A stretch of 64,000 nucleotides of DNA from Phytophthora sp. 'mugwort' (Eukaryota; Oomycota; Peronosporomycetes; Peronosporales; Peronosporaceae), in NCBI GenBank assembly GCA_033558025.1, contig JAUCEF010000005.1, positions 2,170,001 to 2,234,000 of the forward strand, given 5' to 3'. The notes under the pieces were generated by a model. It was not told the origin of the DNA, ran no database searches, and was given only the letters and a program-made list of their open reading frames with translations. The number at the start of each line of letters is the position of its first letter. Position 1 is the stretch's first letter. The position numbers and the translations under genes are program-made. Below are positions 29,979-42,605 of this stretch, piece after piece.

Positions 29979-31452
29979 TCAGCTCTCTGCTGTCTCTTGG
30001 TCCTGTTGTTCGAAAATATTGGTAGCAACCTGATCTTCGGCAGTATTTGGAGCAACCTGCTCTTTGACGGCTTTATCAGCAGCGCGGGTATCTTGCTGGA
30101 CCCTTTTCTCGTCCTCCTTTATCCGGTCCTTCGCTTCCTGTTCCGCAATCTCCTTCTTAGCTGTTTCTTCTCGTCCGAGGAAGTCGTTGATCAAAGCCCC
30201 CTGGAGGCCCTCAATTTCATGAAAGAGCTCGAGTGATTTCTCGAGGATTCCTGTTGCAGACTCCAGCGTGCTCTTGGATGCCTCCAGAGTCATATTGGTA
30301 AACAGAGTGCTCGCTTTAAAGGTCCCCTTCGCCATCGTGGTCTGAACAAAGCGAATCTAGAAACACAAAGAGCGTTAATAAAAATGTTAGCCGTAGGCTC
30401 CCATCAGAGATTTCTCTCTCTCTCTTTCTCTCTCTCTCTCTAGAGTATCGTGGTACCTGGTCGGACAAATCCCGCACTCGCTTAGAGATATCGCCGTAGT
30501 GGCACTTCATCCTGCCGCAAATTACTGGCAAGGATGCCTCTGCATCGCTAATGTCCACCACACCGGGCGTATGGATTCCTTGGCCAGCAAGCCGGTCTCC
30601 CTCCAGGACATACGTAAGCAGTGACGCCTTGAACGTGCACATGCCGGTTTTCTTCAGCCCAAACAGTTTCGTGTCCGACTCCGGGTTACTGGAAGGGATA
30701 AGCTCCACAATCATGGAGTAATGATCGCTATCCATGCATTTGTCGCCGTCGTCGTAGACCATGTACTTGTAGTTCAGCGTAATTGGATCGATCAGCCAGC
30801 CACGAAAAATGCTGCAAATGCGTCAAGCACGACACAAACCACGTCAGCAGCTTTAACGCCAGTCGGAACACGAGCCAAGCCTATTTACCCGAGAATAGTG
30901 GGGATTTCCGTCTCCTTTTTATTTTCGGATACCGGGTCTTCGACCTTTGCAGTGCCATCAGCTTCCTCCCCCGTCGTACCGGGGGCTCCATCCGTCTCCT
31001 CCACGTCCACCTTCTCCTCGATCTTGGCTTCAATCGTCACATTTGCTAGAAGACACAGGTCCAGAATATAGCTGCAATAGTGCAGATGAGCACGAATAAC
31101 TGAATAAACAAGAGCGCTTACACACTCACGTTTTGCCCTCCTGCATCTCCCTCTCCTCGTGAACGCAAGGCAATGACTCGAGCTTATCCACGAACGGGCC
31201 TGCGACACATAATAGAAACACATACAGCGGTTTTTGTTAGAGATTTAGCAACAATTTATCTGTCGCGTCATCGCAACCTTGAAATGCCGGGAATGGATCG
31301 CGAGACGGGATGGGGACTAGCATCAGCGGCACCTCCTCTTCCGGACGTGGGCGAGGGATGATCTTAATATCGACCTTGGGAGCAGCCGCGCACAGTGTGC
31401 TACTTAAAACGATGGCGGCCACCGCACCCACGAAGACGCTCCTGCCCCGCAT
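29979..31452 (-). CDS. Secreted/ER protein with MRH-like domain and coiled-coil tail
   Basis: Exons complement(31278..31452, 31130..31199, 30889..31071, 30457..30811, 29979..30356); all phases close, 386 residues. A clear signal peptide (SVFVGAVAAIVLSSTLCAAA) is followed by a Pro-rich spacer. Residues ~70-220 show a pattern like mannose-6-phosphate-receptor-homology lectin domains: TYILDLCLLANVT, an acidic insert, LGIFRGW, YKYMVYDDGDKC, YSMIVELI and MCTFKASLLT. The remainder is a Glu/Lys/Ala-rich coiled coil. MRH proteins such as glucosidase II beta and OS-9 read N-glycans in the ER. No HDEL/KDEL signal is present (it ends QETAES). The MRH call is a pattern judgement. Divergent from SPO22 (starts 207 bp apart). 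Confidence 0.6.
30415..30441. repeat. (TC)n microsatellite in an intron
   Basis: A pure TCTC run broken once, inside the last intron of the MRH-like gene. It lies on the acceptor side as GA repeats when read in gene orientation. Confidence 0.8.
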
Positions 31453-31658
31453 ACCTACCTGGTGGCACAAAGCAATAATACGTTCACAGAGGTTTCGAGC
31501 GGCCTTTGGTATTGTAATTTAAAAATTAGCATATGTCACAGGTTTGATCACGAATGGAAGGGATATCGAAGTTGAAGTAGGAGTGATGGTCAAGTTGCCC
31601 AGCGCGGAATGGACGATCAGTGCGGAATTTGCCGTGTGGAGAGCAAGCGACCGAGAAG

Positions 31659-34600
31659 ATGCAGGAGGAAGGCGCATCGGGAATCCTGAAGCGCGTGGAA
31701 AGTGCGACGGCGCTTCTCGCTCGTGCAACCGAGGCTACGACGGGGGATATCGTGGCCTTGAGCACAGTGCTGGAGGAACTTCAACAGACTGTAAGAAGTT
31801 TTGGATTGCAGCGGGTACTGGAGCTGTCAGGGATGCAATTGATGAGCGCTGGGGTGGACCTTTACAACGCACCGCGAGCTGCTCTGAAAGTTCTGGCGCA
31901 GGTGGAGAAACCCAAGAAACAAAGTGACAAACAAATGGCGACTTTCCCACGGCATTTGCTCGCGATCACGCGGTTTGTGGCCGCAAAGATCATGGGGCTG
32001 TCGTTGACGTGCTTCAAAGATGGAGGATGCCAGGAGAAAGGCGGGAAGAAGAGCAATCAGTTCATAGACGAGTGCGTCGATGTGCTGCGCTCATTTGGTC
32101 GAGTGGGAATGCTCATGTTGGAGAGCGCGTCGGTTGACTGTGATAAGTGTGAAGATTACTTGTCCCTAGCGAAAGAGTCATTTTCATCTTCGATACAGCT
32201 CTGGTCTCGCATCGGGCTATCTCATCTGACGAAACTCAAGCAAGGCTTGGAGCTGGAAGACGTTGTGGATGATTTGTGGGACTTCTGCGTGGGCCGTGTC
32301 CGCGTGCTCCAGTTGCTGACAGATCATTCTGACAATTCGACAGAAGAATTTCGGGACATTGTGTCGTCGCTCCATGAGCTAATGATGTTGGCTCCGTACA
32401 AAACTTCGTATGCAAATGGATTGCTTGATCTCATGAAGAATGTGAGCGATGGATACAGGAATGCGGCCCACCACGAGCTGCAAGTGCCATTCGCCGAAGA
32501 AGCGCTGCGTGTCGGTGACTCGCTTGAAAACGATGCCGATGAAAACTTCCCAGAGCTGGTTTCCGCGTTTAAACATCATATGCTAGTTAATTTGCTGCAG
32601 TCGTTCTGCGCATCTGTAGATATTGAACGAGCAGAAACTTGCTACCAGCTTATTCCAGCCAACCGAGACCCAAAAGTTTTGCTGATGATGAACAAGCTCT
32701 ATGTCGACAACAAACAGTTCGAGAAAGCACATCATATGCTTCAACTATTATTTCAACAGGATTGCTTCGATGACTCCATCATAGGAGCCCGCATCTTCGC
32801 CGAAGGGTTCTCTTTCTCCGACAAGGGCTTGGACATTTATCGAGAGCTTGCTGACAATTATGGGGATGCAGACTTCGCCATTAATTTGGATGTCGCATGC
32901 AACCTCGCTTTAGTCGACGGCAAACAGTATGAAGCCATGAGAGAGCTCAAGCGTATTGGATGCGCGTTGCTGGAAGAAGAACGGTACGAGCCCACGAATT
33001 CGCGAATAGGGGTGTGGCTATCTCAATTTGCATTTATGCCATAGGAGCGGCCAAGCCGTCGATACTGGACACATCCTACGGGTGCGACAGACCATTTTTG
33101 ATGCCCTTCAACATGCATTGAATTCTAACCAGCACGAGGTAATACGAACTACCAGGGGTCTTGTAAAATCCGATACTCACTCGTCTGAATTACCGCAGGA
33201 CTGCTTGAAGTGGGCGGATGTTGGTTTGGCTGCAGCCTCAATAGCTCAAGATAAAGCGATGTACATGAGGTAATATTTGCATTTAGCTGCACTCTGACAC
33301 TACAAGCAATATTGACAACAGTTGATACGCTGTAGGACCATTTCTCGCTCGTCCCTCCAGCTGGGCCGTGATGCTGAAGCTTTAGACTGGGCGAAAAAGG
33401 CTTTTGCTGCAGAGCCCTCTAAGCAATCTCTACTTGCTGTATTCCAAGTAGCAATTGAAGCAAAACCGGCAGCCTCAGAAGAAGAAGTGATACGCATCAT
33501 GGAGCAGCTAAAAATCAGGGACGATTTCGAGATTGAAGACTTGCTTGCCATGGGAAAACTTGCCAACAATCTCGGTCCATCGAGGCAAGATATTGTGATG
33601 CGCATTCTGGATGAACTATGCCACACTCTCATGGCAACCGATAGTTGTCCAACAAACCTTCCCGTTGGCGTAGTTCTGCAAAATGCAGCTCAACTGGCAT
33701 TCACCCAGTTCACCCAACAGCAGCAAGCCGAGTCAAGCAACAACTCCGAAGGCTCCTACGGGGAGAAATTTCTGACATATGCCAATGCGTTACTACTAAA
33801 GTCATCAACAGCTAACACACACAACTACAAAGCAGGTTTAGGAAACTCCTCGGTTTTCGAGTGGTTCTTTCGGATGAGGTAAGAGCTGACCCCTGCCTTC
33901 CTGCGCGCATTTTCCAGACTCATGATGCATTTATTTTATCTTGACAATAGCTTTGACATAGCCAAAAGCACCGAAGACTCCAGATATTTTATCGTGGCAG
34001 CTAATATTGCAGAACGGAGCGACGAGTTATACGGGGAAAAGTCACCTCTCATGCAGCGATTCCAGCAATGCTTGCTGGCTGCAGTGAGTTCTGACATGAA
34101 AAAAATCGAGACATTGGACAAGAGCCAGCTCTTGGGACTCCTTGAAGTGATCAATCGGATTGGGTGCATCGAAAGTATGGATAAATCTATTGCTTGCTAC
34201 TTGGTAAGAAACACGTGACTCTTGAACTACGAGCAATTATGTTTACTATCTGTTTCTCGTTGACAGGCAAGGGCAGTGATAGCAGTGAAGTTGAGACTCT
34301 TCGACCCAAATACAAAAGCAGTTCTTGATCTTTGCAAAGCCACACAGCACAGCGCTCCTGAGCTCTTGGAGATTGGAGGTGCGTCGTACCTGGCTAGCTA
34401 CTTGTATAACTATACTTCGTGATATTTTTCTCATGCTTGCGGTTCATGCAGCATTAGTGCTGTATGCAGCGAAGTTCAATGAAGCGACTAAGGTCAGACT
34501 TTTCCAGCATGAAACTTCATAACCTCCATCATCATCTCTTTTATTTGATCAGGTTCGAGACAGCTATCGGACTTTGGCCGGAGACATATTCAGCTACGGG

Positions 34601-35168
34601 TATGAGTTATGAATCATTTTACATGATGAGCGCGCTCGTCTAAATTAATGAATGTCCACAATAATGTGCAGGCTTCAGCTGTTGATCCAAGAGAGCTCGA
34701 CGGACTCAAGCAAGCTGTGCTATCTGCTACGACGGCTAATCACGCTGGCGGAATCGAAGACAGTAGCACACGATTGGTTCGAGCAGGTGCTTCAGTTCAT
34801 TGATACTTTGAACGTGACGTTTTCTGAGCTCGATATGGAGTGGTTTGTCGCTAAGGCCTGGAACATCGTACGTCGCATCGATTCCGAGATTAATTGTGTT
34901 GCTGGCTCTAATAATCTATACAATTAGGGCGTGCTGTGCCACCGCGGGAATGACACTGAAGAGGCTCTTCGGTTTATGAAAACTGCTCAAAGCATTATGC
35001 GTAAGTAGGCATTCATGTAGTCTCACTCGCCACCCAGATGTCTTACTACACGGGTGCATTGATGGTACAGAACACAGTGAACCACTTGTGGAAAAACTGG
35101 GCAATGAACTTAACCAGCAGTACCAGGAGCTTCTAAGAATGAGCACCAACTCGGCAATCATCGGTTAA
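31659..35168 (+). CDS. ZIP4: SPO22/ZIP4 (TEX11)-like meiotic TPR protein
   Basis: Eleven exons: join(31659..32983, 33045..33138, 33199..33269, 33336..33878, 33918..34203, 34267..34378, 34452..34492, 34552..34598, 34672..34867, 34928..35000, 35071..35168). Phases close to give 961 residues, the usual size for plant ZIP4. The protein is all-helical with degenerate TPRs, e.g. LGRDAEALDWAKKAFAAEPS, a typical SPO22-family repeat, and further TPR-like pairs to the end. SPO22/ZIP4 acts in the synapsis-initiation (ZMM) complex promoting class I crossovers in meiosis. Start is the first true ATG (31659). Convergent with the AAA ATPase (81 bp between stops). Confidence 0.8.
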
Positions 35169-35249
35169 TCAGCGGACTACAGCTAACCTTTGGATCAAAA
35201 CAATATGACATGCGATTTGAACTAGCCAACCCCAAATGAATTACAGCGT

Positions 35250-37575
35250 TTATGCCTCGTACACGTCAGGCTGGGAGCCGTGACTCGAAAGCCCACCCAT
35301 GTGGGTCTTCACAGCCTCCATGTAGGTTCGCAAAGTAGGCAGTTCTTTCGTCTCTTCTTTCTTCAGGACCTTCGAGGCCCACTTGCGCTCTGCATATTCA
35401 CAAATCTACGTGGCAATCCACAAACATGCACGTAAGACACATATCACGCTTCAGCAGTTACTAGGCCCCGGTTCGCCAACCTACCTCTTTAATATCTCGG
35501 CACGAGAGCTGCGACGACACCGCAGCTAACTGCGACAGCTCTTCTTCTGAGAGCTGCTTAGCATAGCTAGAAGACATATTATCCGAGGACATCAGCACTC
35601 GCAGTTTCCACTATAAATCCTAAGCAGGACATACCGGGCATACACAGCACGGCGAGTCTTCTCGTCAGGGAGGTTGTAGCGAATAGAAAGATCGAAGCGG
35701 CTGATTAAAGCGGCGTCCAGATCTTGTTTCCTGCCACATTGTTAACAATATACGCCCATTGGTAACTTTTAGTGGAGGTCCAGTACATATTTGCAAAAGA
35801 CAAGTAATGTACCTGTTGGTGGCGCACACGACGGTGGTCTTCTTCGCAGAAGCAAACCCCTCCACTTTTTGAAGCAAAACTGACAAAATACGACGCGAAG
35901 CTTCATGCATCGTACCACCAGAGCGATCTCCAGCAAGTGCATCAATCTACACAAACGCAGAGACGCAAACGTTAGATCGATCTACTGTTGTACTTCGAAG
36001 CAAGCCACACCATAAACACCAGCAACAAACGGACCTCGTCAATGAAAATAATGGCACCGTCCAGCTTTTCACAGGCATCAAAAATGGCCGACATTTTCTT
36101 CTCGCTGTCGCCGTACCACTTGGATACCACACTCTCGATCGGGATATGAATCATGGGTATACCAGCCTGTTGCGCAATGATCCGTGCGCTCAAAGTCTTA
36201 CCGGTACCTGGAGGGCCTTCAAACAGTACGGCACGGGGGCGATTACTCTCGTAGCGGCAGCGGGTTTTCTGCGCGATACGCTCGTATAATTCTGGATTTT
36301 GAAGTGCCAGCACAACAGTGTCTTCAATTTCCAGCTTTACTTTCTCGTATCCAGCCTACATTGGTAGTAAAACAAACCATAATGTGGTGTAAGCTCATGA
36401 CATCCGCCAGTTAGACGACTACATGTAGTATCTAAGTACCAGACTATCCCACGTCAATCGGTTTTCGGTCAGTGTTGGCTCAAAGACATCAATTCCAAGC
36501 CCTTGTAGCTGCTGGATCGCCTCTTCCTGCAACCAAAATGCACGTCAGATAAACTATCATGGTAAAAAGACCCACACAAGGTCCAACATGAAAAACAAAC
36601 CTTGCTATCAGGTGCTGCGGCAGTAGCAGTAGTCGCGTTCCTACCGCGTCCGACTAGCGCATTCTTACGGCGCTGCTCCAGATCATGACGGAAGAACGCG
36701 TTCACGTTGGCAAACGAATAAATCTCCTTGTAGGCACTGACAACAGCGTCAATCTCGCCTTGCGTAAGGAACTCATCCTTGTAGAAAACGAACTTCGATG
36801 TCGCTTGCAACGACGACGTGTCACGCAAGAACTGGAATGATCCAGAACCGTTGGCGTACAAGTACGTCACCGCAGGCTGTTCGTAGGACTCCACAACAGA
36901 CTTCTTCGTCGTGTTGTCCAGTGGTACCGGCATCACCTCTACCGCCTGACGAGCCAAAGTCTTCTGCAACTGCAGCAAGAACCGGCCCAGAATCGCTTCC
37001 CGATCAACGAAACTCGGGCACGCAAACTCAATCCGAATCGTGGCAACGCCATTCGGCGCATGGATCCTTGAGATCCCGATCTTCTTAATGGGAAAAGCCT
37101 TAGGGATGCGCGTCTCAAAACTCTTGAGCGTTGTGCGGAACTCCGACACTTGCTGGCGGATGGTATCCACCGCTTCGGCGTACTCAAAATGCTACAAAAA
37201 ACAACAACATTTTCCCAGCATTTAGTCCAGTGTCACAGCTTTCCTAAACAACGAAAAACGCATAACCTTTTCCTGTTTCTTGTCCGGCGTCGCCTCTGAC
37301 TGCGCTGCGTCCACAGTGAGTCCCATAGCTCCAGCAAGTGCTGCAGCCCCAGCAATAGATGCAAATCTATTAGGGGCAGCGTTGCTGGAATCCGCGACGA
37401 CTGTCAAGGACCGAAGAGCTTGAATGGGCTGTGTCTGCGCTGCGGTGCCAACCATAGAGGCTTCAATTGCTACAGGGAGGCGAGTAGCCTGTCCCTTGGC
37501 CGCTGCTACGGCGCGCGAGAGGAGCTTGGTCGCCAGTCCGCGCTGCATCATCTTCGCTGAAATTCCACGATGCAT
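35250..37575 (-). CDS. AAA ATPase, probably mitochondrial
   Basis: Eight exons: complement(37267..37575, 36601..37191, 36440..36526, 36035..36355, 35813..35946, 35635..35730, 35485..35566, 35250..35405); phases close to 591 residues. The first exon encodes an Arg/Ala-rich presequence (MQRGLATKLLSRAVAAAKG), consistent with mitochondrial import. The middle ~200 residues have no recognised fold. The AAA module has Walker A GPPGTGKT, Walker B AIIFIDE, sensor 1 VVCATNR and arginine finger LISRFD, with a C-terminal helical lid. One AAA ring is expected. The exact substrate and family (a plant-type mitochondrial AAA protein is closest) are not determined. Confidence 0.85.
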
Positions 37576-37736
37576 TGAGTTCTCGAATGAATAAGAAGCT
37601 CTGAAACGTACTTAACCGAGTTGTCTGAAAAAAGCGCCTACATTTTGCGTTTGCATTATTTCGTGGTAACATGATAATAGCGGTTCACATGTGATGTCAC
37701 CGCAGTGCATGGAATCCTATCGAAAGCATTTTGCGT

Positions 37737-40239
37737 CTAGCGACCGCCGCGCACGAAAATTTTCTTGGGTGGCGTCTCGGCTGCCTTTTCCTCCTCGCCG
37801 TCGCAGTGCTGGCGGAAAGATGCGAGTTGCCGTCGAAGAGTACTGATCGTCTGTGCTTTTTGGGCAAGGATCTGGTACATCAAGTCAGAATATAAAATAA
37901 TTGCACCCGATTCTACGATCTCCACTTACCTCTTCCAGACGCGAAACATACTGTTCAATGCTCGCCGAATCGTCGTTTTGAATCGCTGCTAGCATGGCGC
38001 CTTCTTCGGTTAGAAGCTCGGCATTTTCCTATTGCATCGCAACGAACGCTACGAATTAGTAACAAGAAAATACCTATTGTAGCTTTTGTATGAAGGACAA
38101 ACCTGAATTGCACTCATGTGCGTGTTGAGCAAGCCTTCTTGCTCTTCGTAGAGCGTTTGCACCTGCGATGGGGGTCAACAACCTGGTTAGCATTGCCTTT
38201 GAGGCGCAAACATACCCACGAAGTTGGTCGTTACCACTCCTTGCCACGCTTCTTCTGGATACCCTCTTTCCTGAACGGGGTCGCCACTTCTTTTATCTGA
38301 CGACATCCGCAGCAGCACAGCGTATTAGTATCTAGCTTTTACCGTAAGACGCACACTGTTAACGAACCGGAATGGCGTCGGCGACTATTGCGGAGAATGT
38401 TCAAGTCGTCCCTCAGATGAGGACGTACATGGGATGAAATCGTCATTACATCGTTGCGGCTGCCACCGGCATCGTTTCTATCCTTATCTCCGCTGCCGTC
38501 AAGCATTGGGTCATCCTCGTCATATTCCTCTCCTGGTGGATACTCTTCTTCGTCATCATATACTTCTTCGGCATCATCACCCCCATCTTGTGCTGGATAC
38601 GCCTCCTCACCGTCGAGGTCTAAATGATAGGTGCCATATATACGTCAGCAATGCCAAACTCGCCACACAACGCATTAAGACACATGCATACCCTCTTCAA
38701 ATTGCACATCCTCCACATCCACAGGATCAGATTCTGCATTCCTCTCGTCAAATGCATTCGCTGAAACCCGTTTTTCTTTGACGCGATCAGCATAGCGAAG
38801 AGTATTGAGTGTATGGTCTGAGGACGAGGCACACGGCGAGACTGCTGCAATCATCACGGTTCTTTCGGTGGCACCAACACCACATCGTTAGATACGTTAC
38901 TCGGCAGTGATAACCATGGTGATCACATACCTCGCCTTAGCGTTGACAAACGAGTCTTTTAGCACTTGAGTGAGCTTACTTGCTCGGAATGGGATATGAG
39001 TGCCTCGACCACCGCTGTCCAACGCTCTGAGGTTGACATACAATTAGAAAACCATGTCAGTTCGACTGTACTGCCTCGCATCGGTTGTTCGTGTGTACAT
39101 ACCGAAAACACTCTTTTAAAGCCAACAAACTTCGGTTGATTTCCGCCGATTCCATTCGTCGTTGCCGATTGTGATTCTTTGTGTCTTCGCCGCGTTCGCT
39201 GCCAGCAAGGTCGATCAAAGACAACTTGCCATGGAGCCGTCCTGTTCCGTTCTCACGGAGGTTAATCTGGCAGATACAATGCGAGCGCGATGACACATCG
39301 TTCACCTCCGTAGCATGCGTCGTACGAAGGCTGTTTCCTTTGCTGATCACTTGCAGCAGCTCCTCAGTATTCTGTGGTTGCACCTCCTCCAGATCCACAA
39401 TCTGCACTTCTCCAGCGCCATCTTCCCGGATAGTCAGGACCTGTCGATGCAGTAGATCCTGGCAACGCCCGCCGTAGATCTCAAAGAAACTCACACAGAT
39501 ATCCAACGGATACCCACGTCTCGCAAACTCGTCAGCCTGAGCAAACACGTCCGCCGCAATCTGACTCTGGATACCTTGCATCGTGTGCGTCTTACCGCTA
39601 CCCGTCTGTCCATACGCGAATACCGTTGCATGCCCTCCATCATGAAACACAAACCTGACCAAGGGTTGAGCTGTGAACATGTACACACTCTCATTGGTCG
39701 CGTTCTCGTCAAAAGTCTAGCAAATAAAACACTGTCAGTCAGTTTCTTCTCCTTGCAGCTCCATTGTGCCCCCTCCGTACATGATCAAAATTGAAGGCGT
39801 TGCTGTCCAAGTACTTGGTAATGCCGTCCACTTTTAGCTTGCAGTCGTGTACGATGGCCATGGGGTTGAGACATGTGACGGCGTCGTAGTCATGTTTCTT
39901 GACCTCCTTGGTATTTACCGGTCGCTTGCGCACGCAGATGATGATCTTGGTGTCTCCCGCTCCGGCGTGGGGCCGGCTCTTGTCCTTGTTCTGCTCCCGA
40001 AAGACCTTAATCATGCGCTGGAAGTCCACGTCGCCCGGGTGACCAAGCTTCTCGTTCAGCTGACTCTCCCGCTCGCGCTCGCGCTTGGCCGCCGCCATGG
40101 CGCGTCGCCGGTCCTCGCGGTTCTTCTCGATCTCCGCGATGGCCTGCATGGTTGGCTTGGCGCGTGGCGTCGCCGAGGGGGGACCGCGGCCGGCTGCAGC
40201 GGCGCCACCGCCCCGCGCATTAGTTGCTCTCCACGCCAT
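37737..40239 (-). CDS. KIF2: Kinesin-13 (KIF2/MCAK-like microtubule depolymerase)
   Basis: Nine exons: complement(39781..40239, 39103..39716, 38931..39026, 38692..38861, 38368..38619, 38235..38296, 38103..38162, 37930..38028, 37737..37871); phases close to 648 residues. The motor is central, as in kinesin-13: a basic neck (KRERERESQLNEK), KIIICVRKRPVNTKE, the FDENATNESVYMFTAQPLV motif typical of this class, P-loop GQTGSGKTHT, switch I NDVSSRSH and switch II LIDLAGSERG. An acidic Asp/Glu-rich linker and a C-terminal coiled coil follow. Kinesin-13s depolymerise microtubule ends in spindles and flagella. Start lies 126 bp from the divergent aminotransferase start. Confidence 0.93.
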
Positions 40240-40365
40240 TCGACGTCCGTTGGGGGTTGGAATAGAAATTAAATTATCAGACAAACAGATGCGCGCACTT
40301 CAATTTCGGGGCTGATACTGAGTCTGAGAATTTCTGATTCAATCGGAAGTTATCAGTTGATAAAT

Positions 40366-42605
40366 ATGTCGCGGCAGGCGACCGAGTCGCCGGGGATTGA
40401 GGCGGCCATAGCCGCCGTACAGAGCGGCTCCATGTCGATGCGAGAGGCAGCGCGCAAGTTCGACGTGCCCCGCACAACGCTGCAGCGCCGGATACAGCGA
40501 CGCGCGTCGGAAGTGTCCGGCCCAGCGTCCTGCGAGACCTCCTCCGTCCAGGTCAAGCTGGAGGTGGTCGCTGCTCCCAATGACGGCAACGCCCAGAGCG
40601 ACACGAGCAGCGAGGATGTTGCGGAGCCCAGTGCTGCGGAACCTCATAGCGCGACCTTAACCGGCCGCAAGCGATCGGCGAGTCATTTAGAGACGCCCAG
40701 CCAAGGTGGACAACGGTTGCCTGCAGGAGACGAGATTGATAAGCTTTTTTTAACGATGTTTTGGGCGGGGTTTTTTAGGACCGAGAAAGGTAATCAACTG
40801 CAAGATCAGGATGTTGTGTACGGCGGCCGGAAGCGCGCTGGACGAGCTAAGCAACAAGATGATCAGGGAGGGCAAATGTATCTACAAGCTGGGATTGGGC
40901 CAGTCGCCGTTCCCAATCCCTCAGTGCATTGTCGATGAATTGCGGTGTGTTTTGAAACTTGACGTTGGGTTTTGCCGATCAAGTTGAGGCTTATTTTCCG
41001 TCTTCTTTCTCGATGTAGTGCCAATTCGCATCAAAGAGATTATTTGCCGGTTGCAGGACTTCCGGAGCTCTGTGACGACATTGCTGCGTGGGGAACAGAT
41101 CGGCTGCACATTACCTACTCGCGAGATGATGTATTGGTGGGTCCTGGTACCAAAGAACTGTTGTTCGTGCTGCAGACAGTTTATTATGGAGATCTACTGC
41201 TGCCCAATCCAAGTTGCACGAGTTACGCGCCACAGGCAGCTATTGCTGGAAGGTATGTATGTGGCCTGGAGCTTGCATGTTGCTGTTGACTTTTATCTGA
41301 TCGCTGTCCTCCTGTATGAATAGGAACATGATGTGGCTGTCAACGCATGCCGAGGACCACTTCGTGCTTCGTCCGGAAGTACTGGAGGCTCATTGCGCTA
41401 AAGACCCAGGTAACAGTTGATATCGACCGCCTCCCAGCTCGAATGGTATTTTACTGACACGGAATCGTTTTGCTGGGATTCTTTTCACCAGATGCCCCAC
41501 GTATTCTCATTCTAAACAGTCCATCCAACCCAACAGGTTGCGCGTACCAGGCTGATGAGGTTTGTACCGTTTCCTTTGGCCCCCCGAAACAGGTGATGAC
41601 TGTTCCTCATGTTGTCCTGAATAAATTGTTGTTAACCAGCTGGAAGCACTTGCAAACGTCGCAAGGAAATATCGGATCCTCGTCGTCTCGGATGAAATCT
41701 ATTCGGAGCTGCATCATTCTGGCACACATCTGTCGCTTTCCAAATACTACCCGGAAGGTACCATTGTTTCAGGAGGCTTGAGCAAGTGGTGCGGTGCTGG
41801 TGGTTGGCGCATGGGCTTTTGGCTGTTCCCCCCCAGCATGGGCTGGTTACGCAGCAGCATGCTTGTCATGGCGTCCGAAACGTACACATCCGTCGCTTCG
41901 CCGATTCAGCATGCCGCTCGACGAGCGTTCGTTCTCGAGTACGTAGCACGACGTACCCACCATTCACGCGAGCAGGCAACCTACCGCTATCGACGACGAG
42001 CTAACGTCTCACCTTCTTGTGATTCTTTGCTCTCTCTCTCTGCTCTCTGTAGTTGCGTTGAGCTTGGCTCGTATAAACGCAAGTGCCAGAAGACGCTGCA
42101 GCTTATCGGTCGCTGGTTCGCCTACCAGCTGCAGAAAATGGATGTCGAGGTTCAAGTCCCCGAGGCCGGCTTCTATCTGTTCCCGTGCTTCCGACGACAC
42201 CGCAAGGCACTCGCATTGAAAGGCATTTTGACTGACGAGCAGCTGTGCGCACAGCTGTTGCAGGATACGGGTGTGGCAATCTTGCCGGGTTCAGCCTTTG
42301 GTCGTGCGCCGGAAGAGCTCTTCGCCCGGCTGGCATTCGTGGACTTTAAGGGCGACCTCGCGCTTTACCTCATCGAGAGCATGGTACGCATTTCCCCAAC
42401 CGCCGTACCACCGAAACGCTGGCCTCACTCTTTCTGCCTCTGCTTTTCGCAGCAAGACGACCCGTCTCTGGAGGCCATTGACGGCTTTATTCAGTCGGTC
42501 TGCCCGAATCTTGACATCGCCATGCGCAAATTGGCAGCGTGGATGGCTCTTGCTCGGCCGTCTGCCGCGCCAGCAACGGCCAGCGCCTCAGGCGTCGCCT
42601 TCTAG
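40366..42605 (+). CDS. Class I/II aminotransferase with N-terminal psq-type HTH
   Basis: Eight exons: join(40366..40705, 40779..40944, 41019..41252, 41324..41409, 41492..41559, 41640..41938, 42053..42383, 42453..42605); phases close to 558 residues. Residues ~11-46 form a pipsqueak-like HTH (MSMREAARKFDVPRTTLQRR), then a Ser/Ala linker to ~113. The aminotransferase follows: GLGQSPFPIP, NSPSNPTGC, SDEIYSELH with the PLP-pyridine Asp, the Schiff-base Lys in SGGLSKWCGAGGWRMGFW, and a C-terminal small domain (LARLAFVDFKGD-like). The fold resembles aspartate/alanine aminotransferases; the substrate is not clear. The HTH joins through a 73-nt intron in correct phase. An in-frame open stretch continues 54 codons past the stop. 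Confidence 0.8.
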
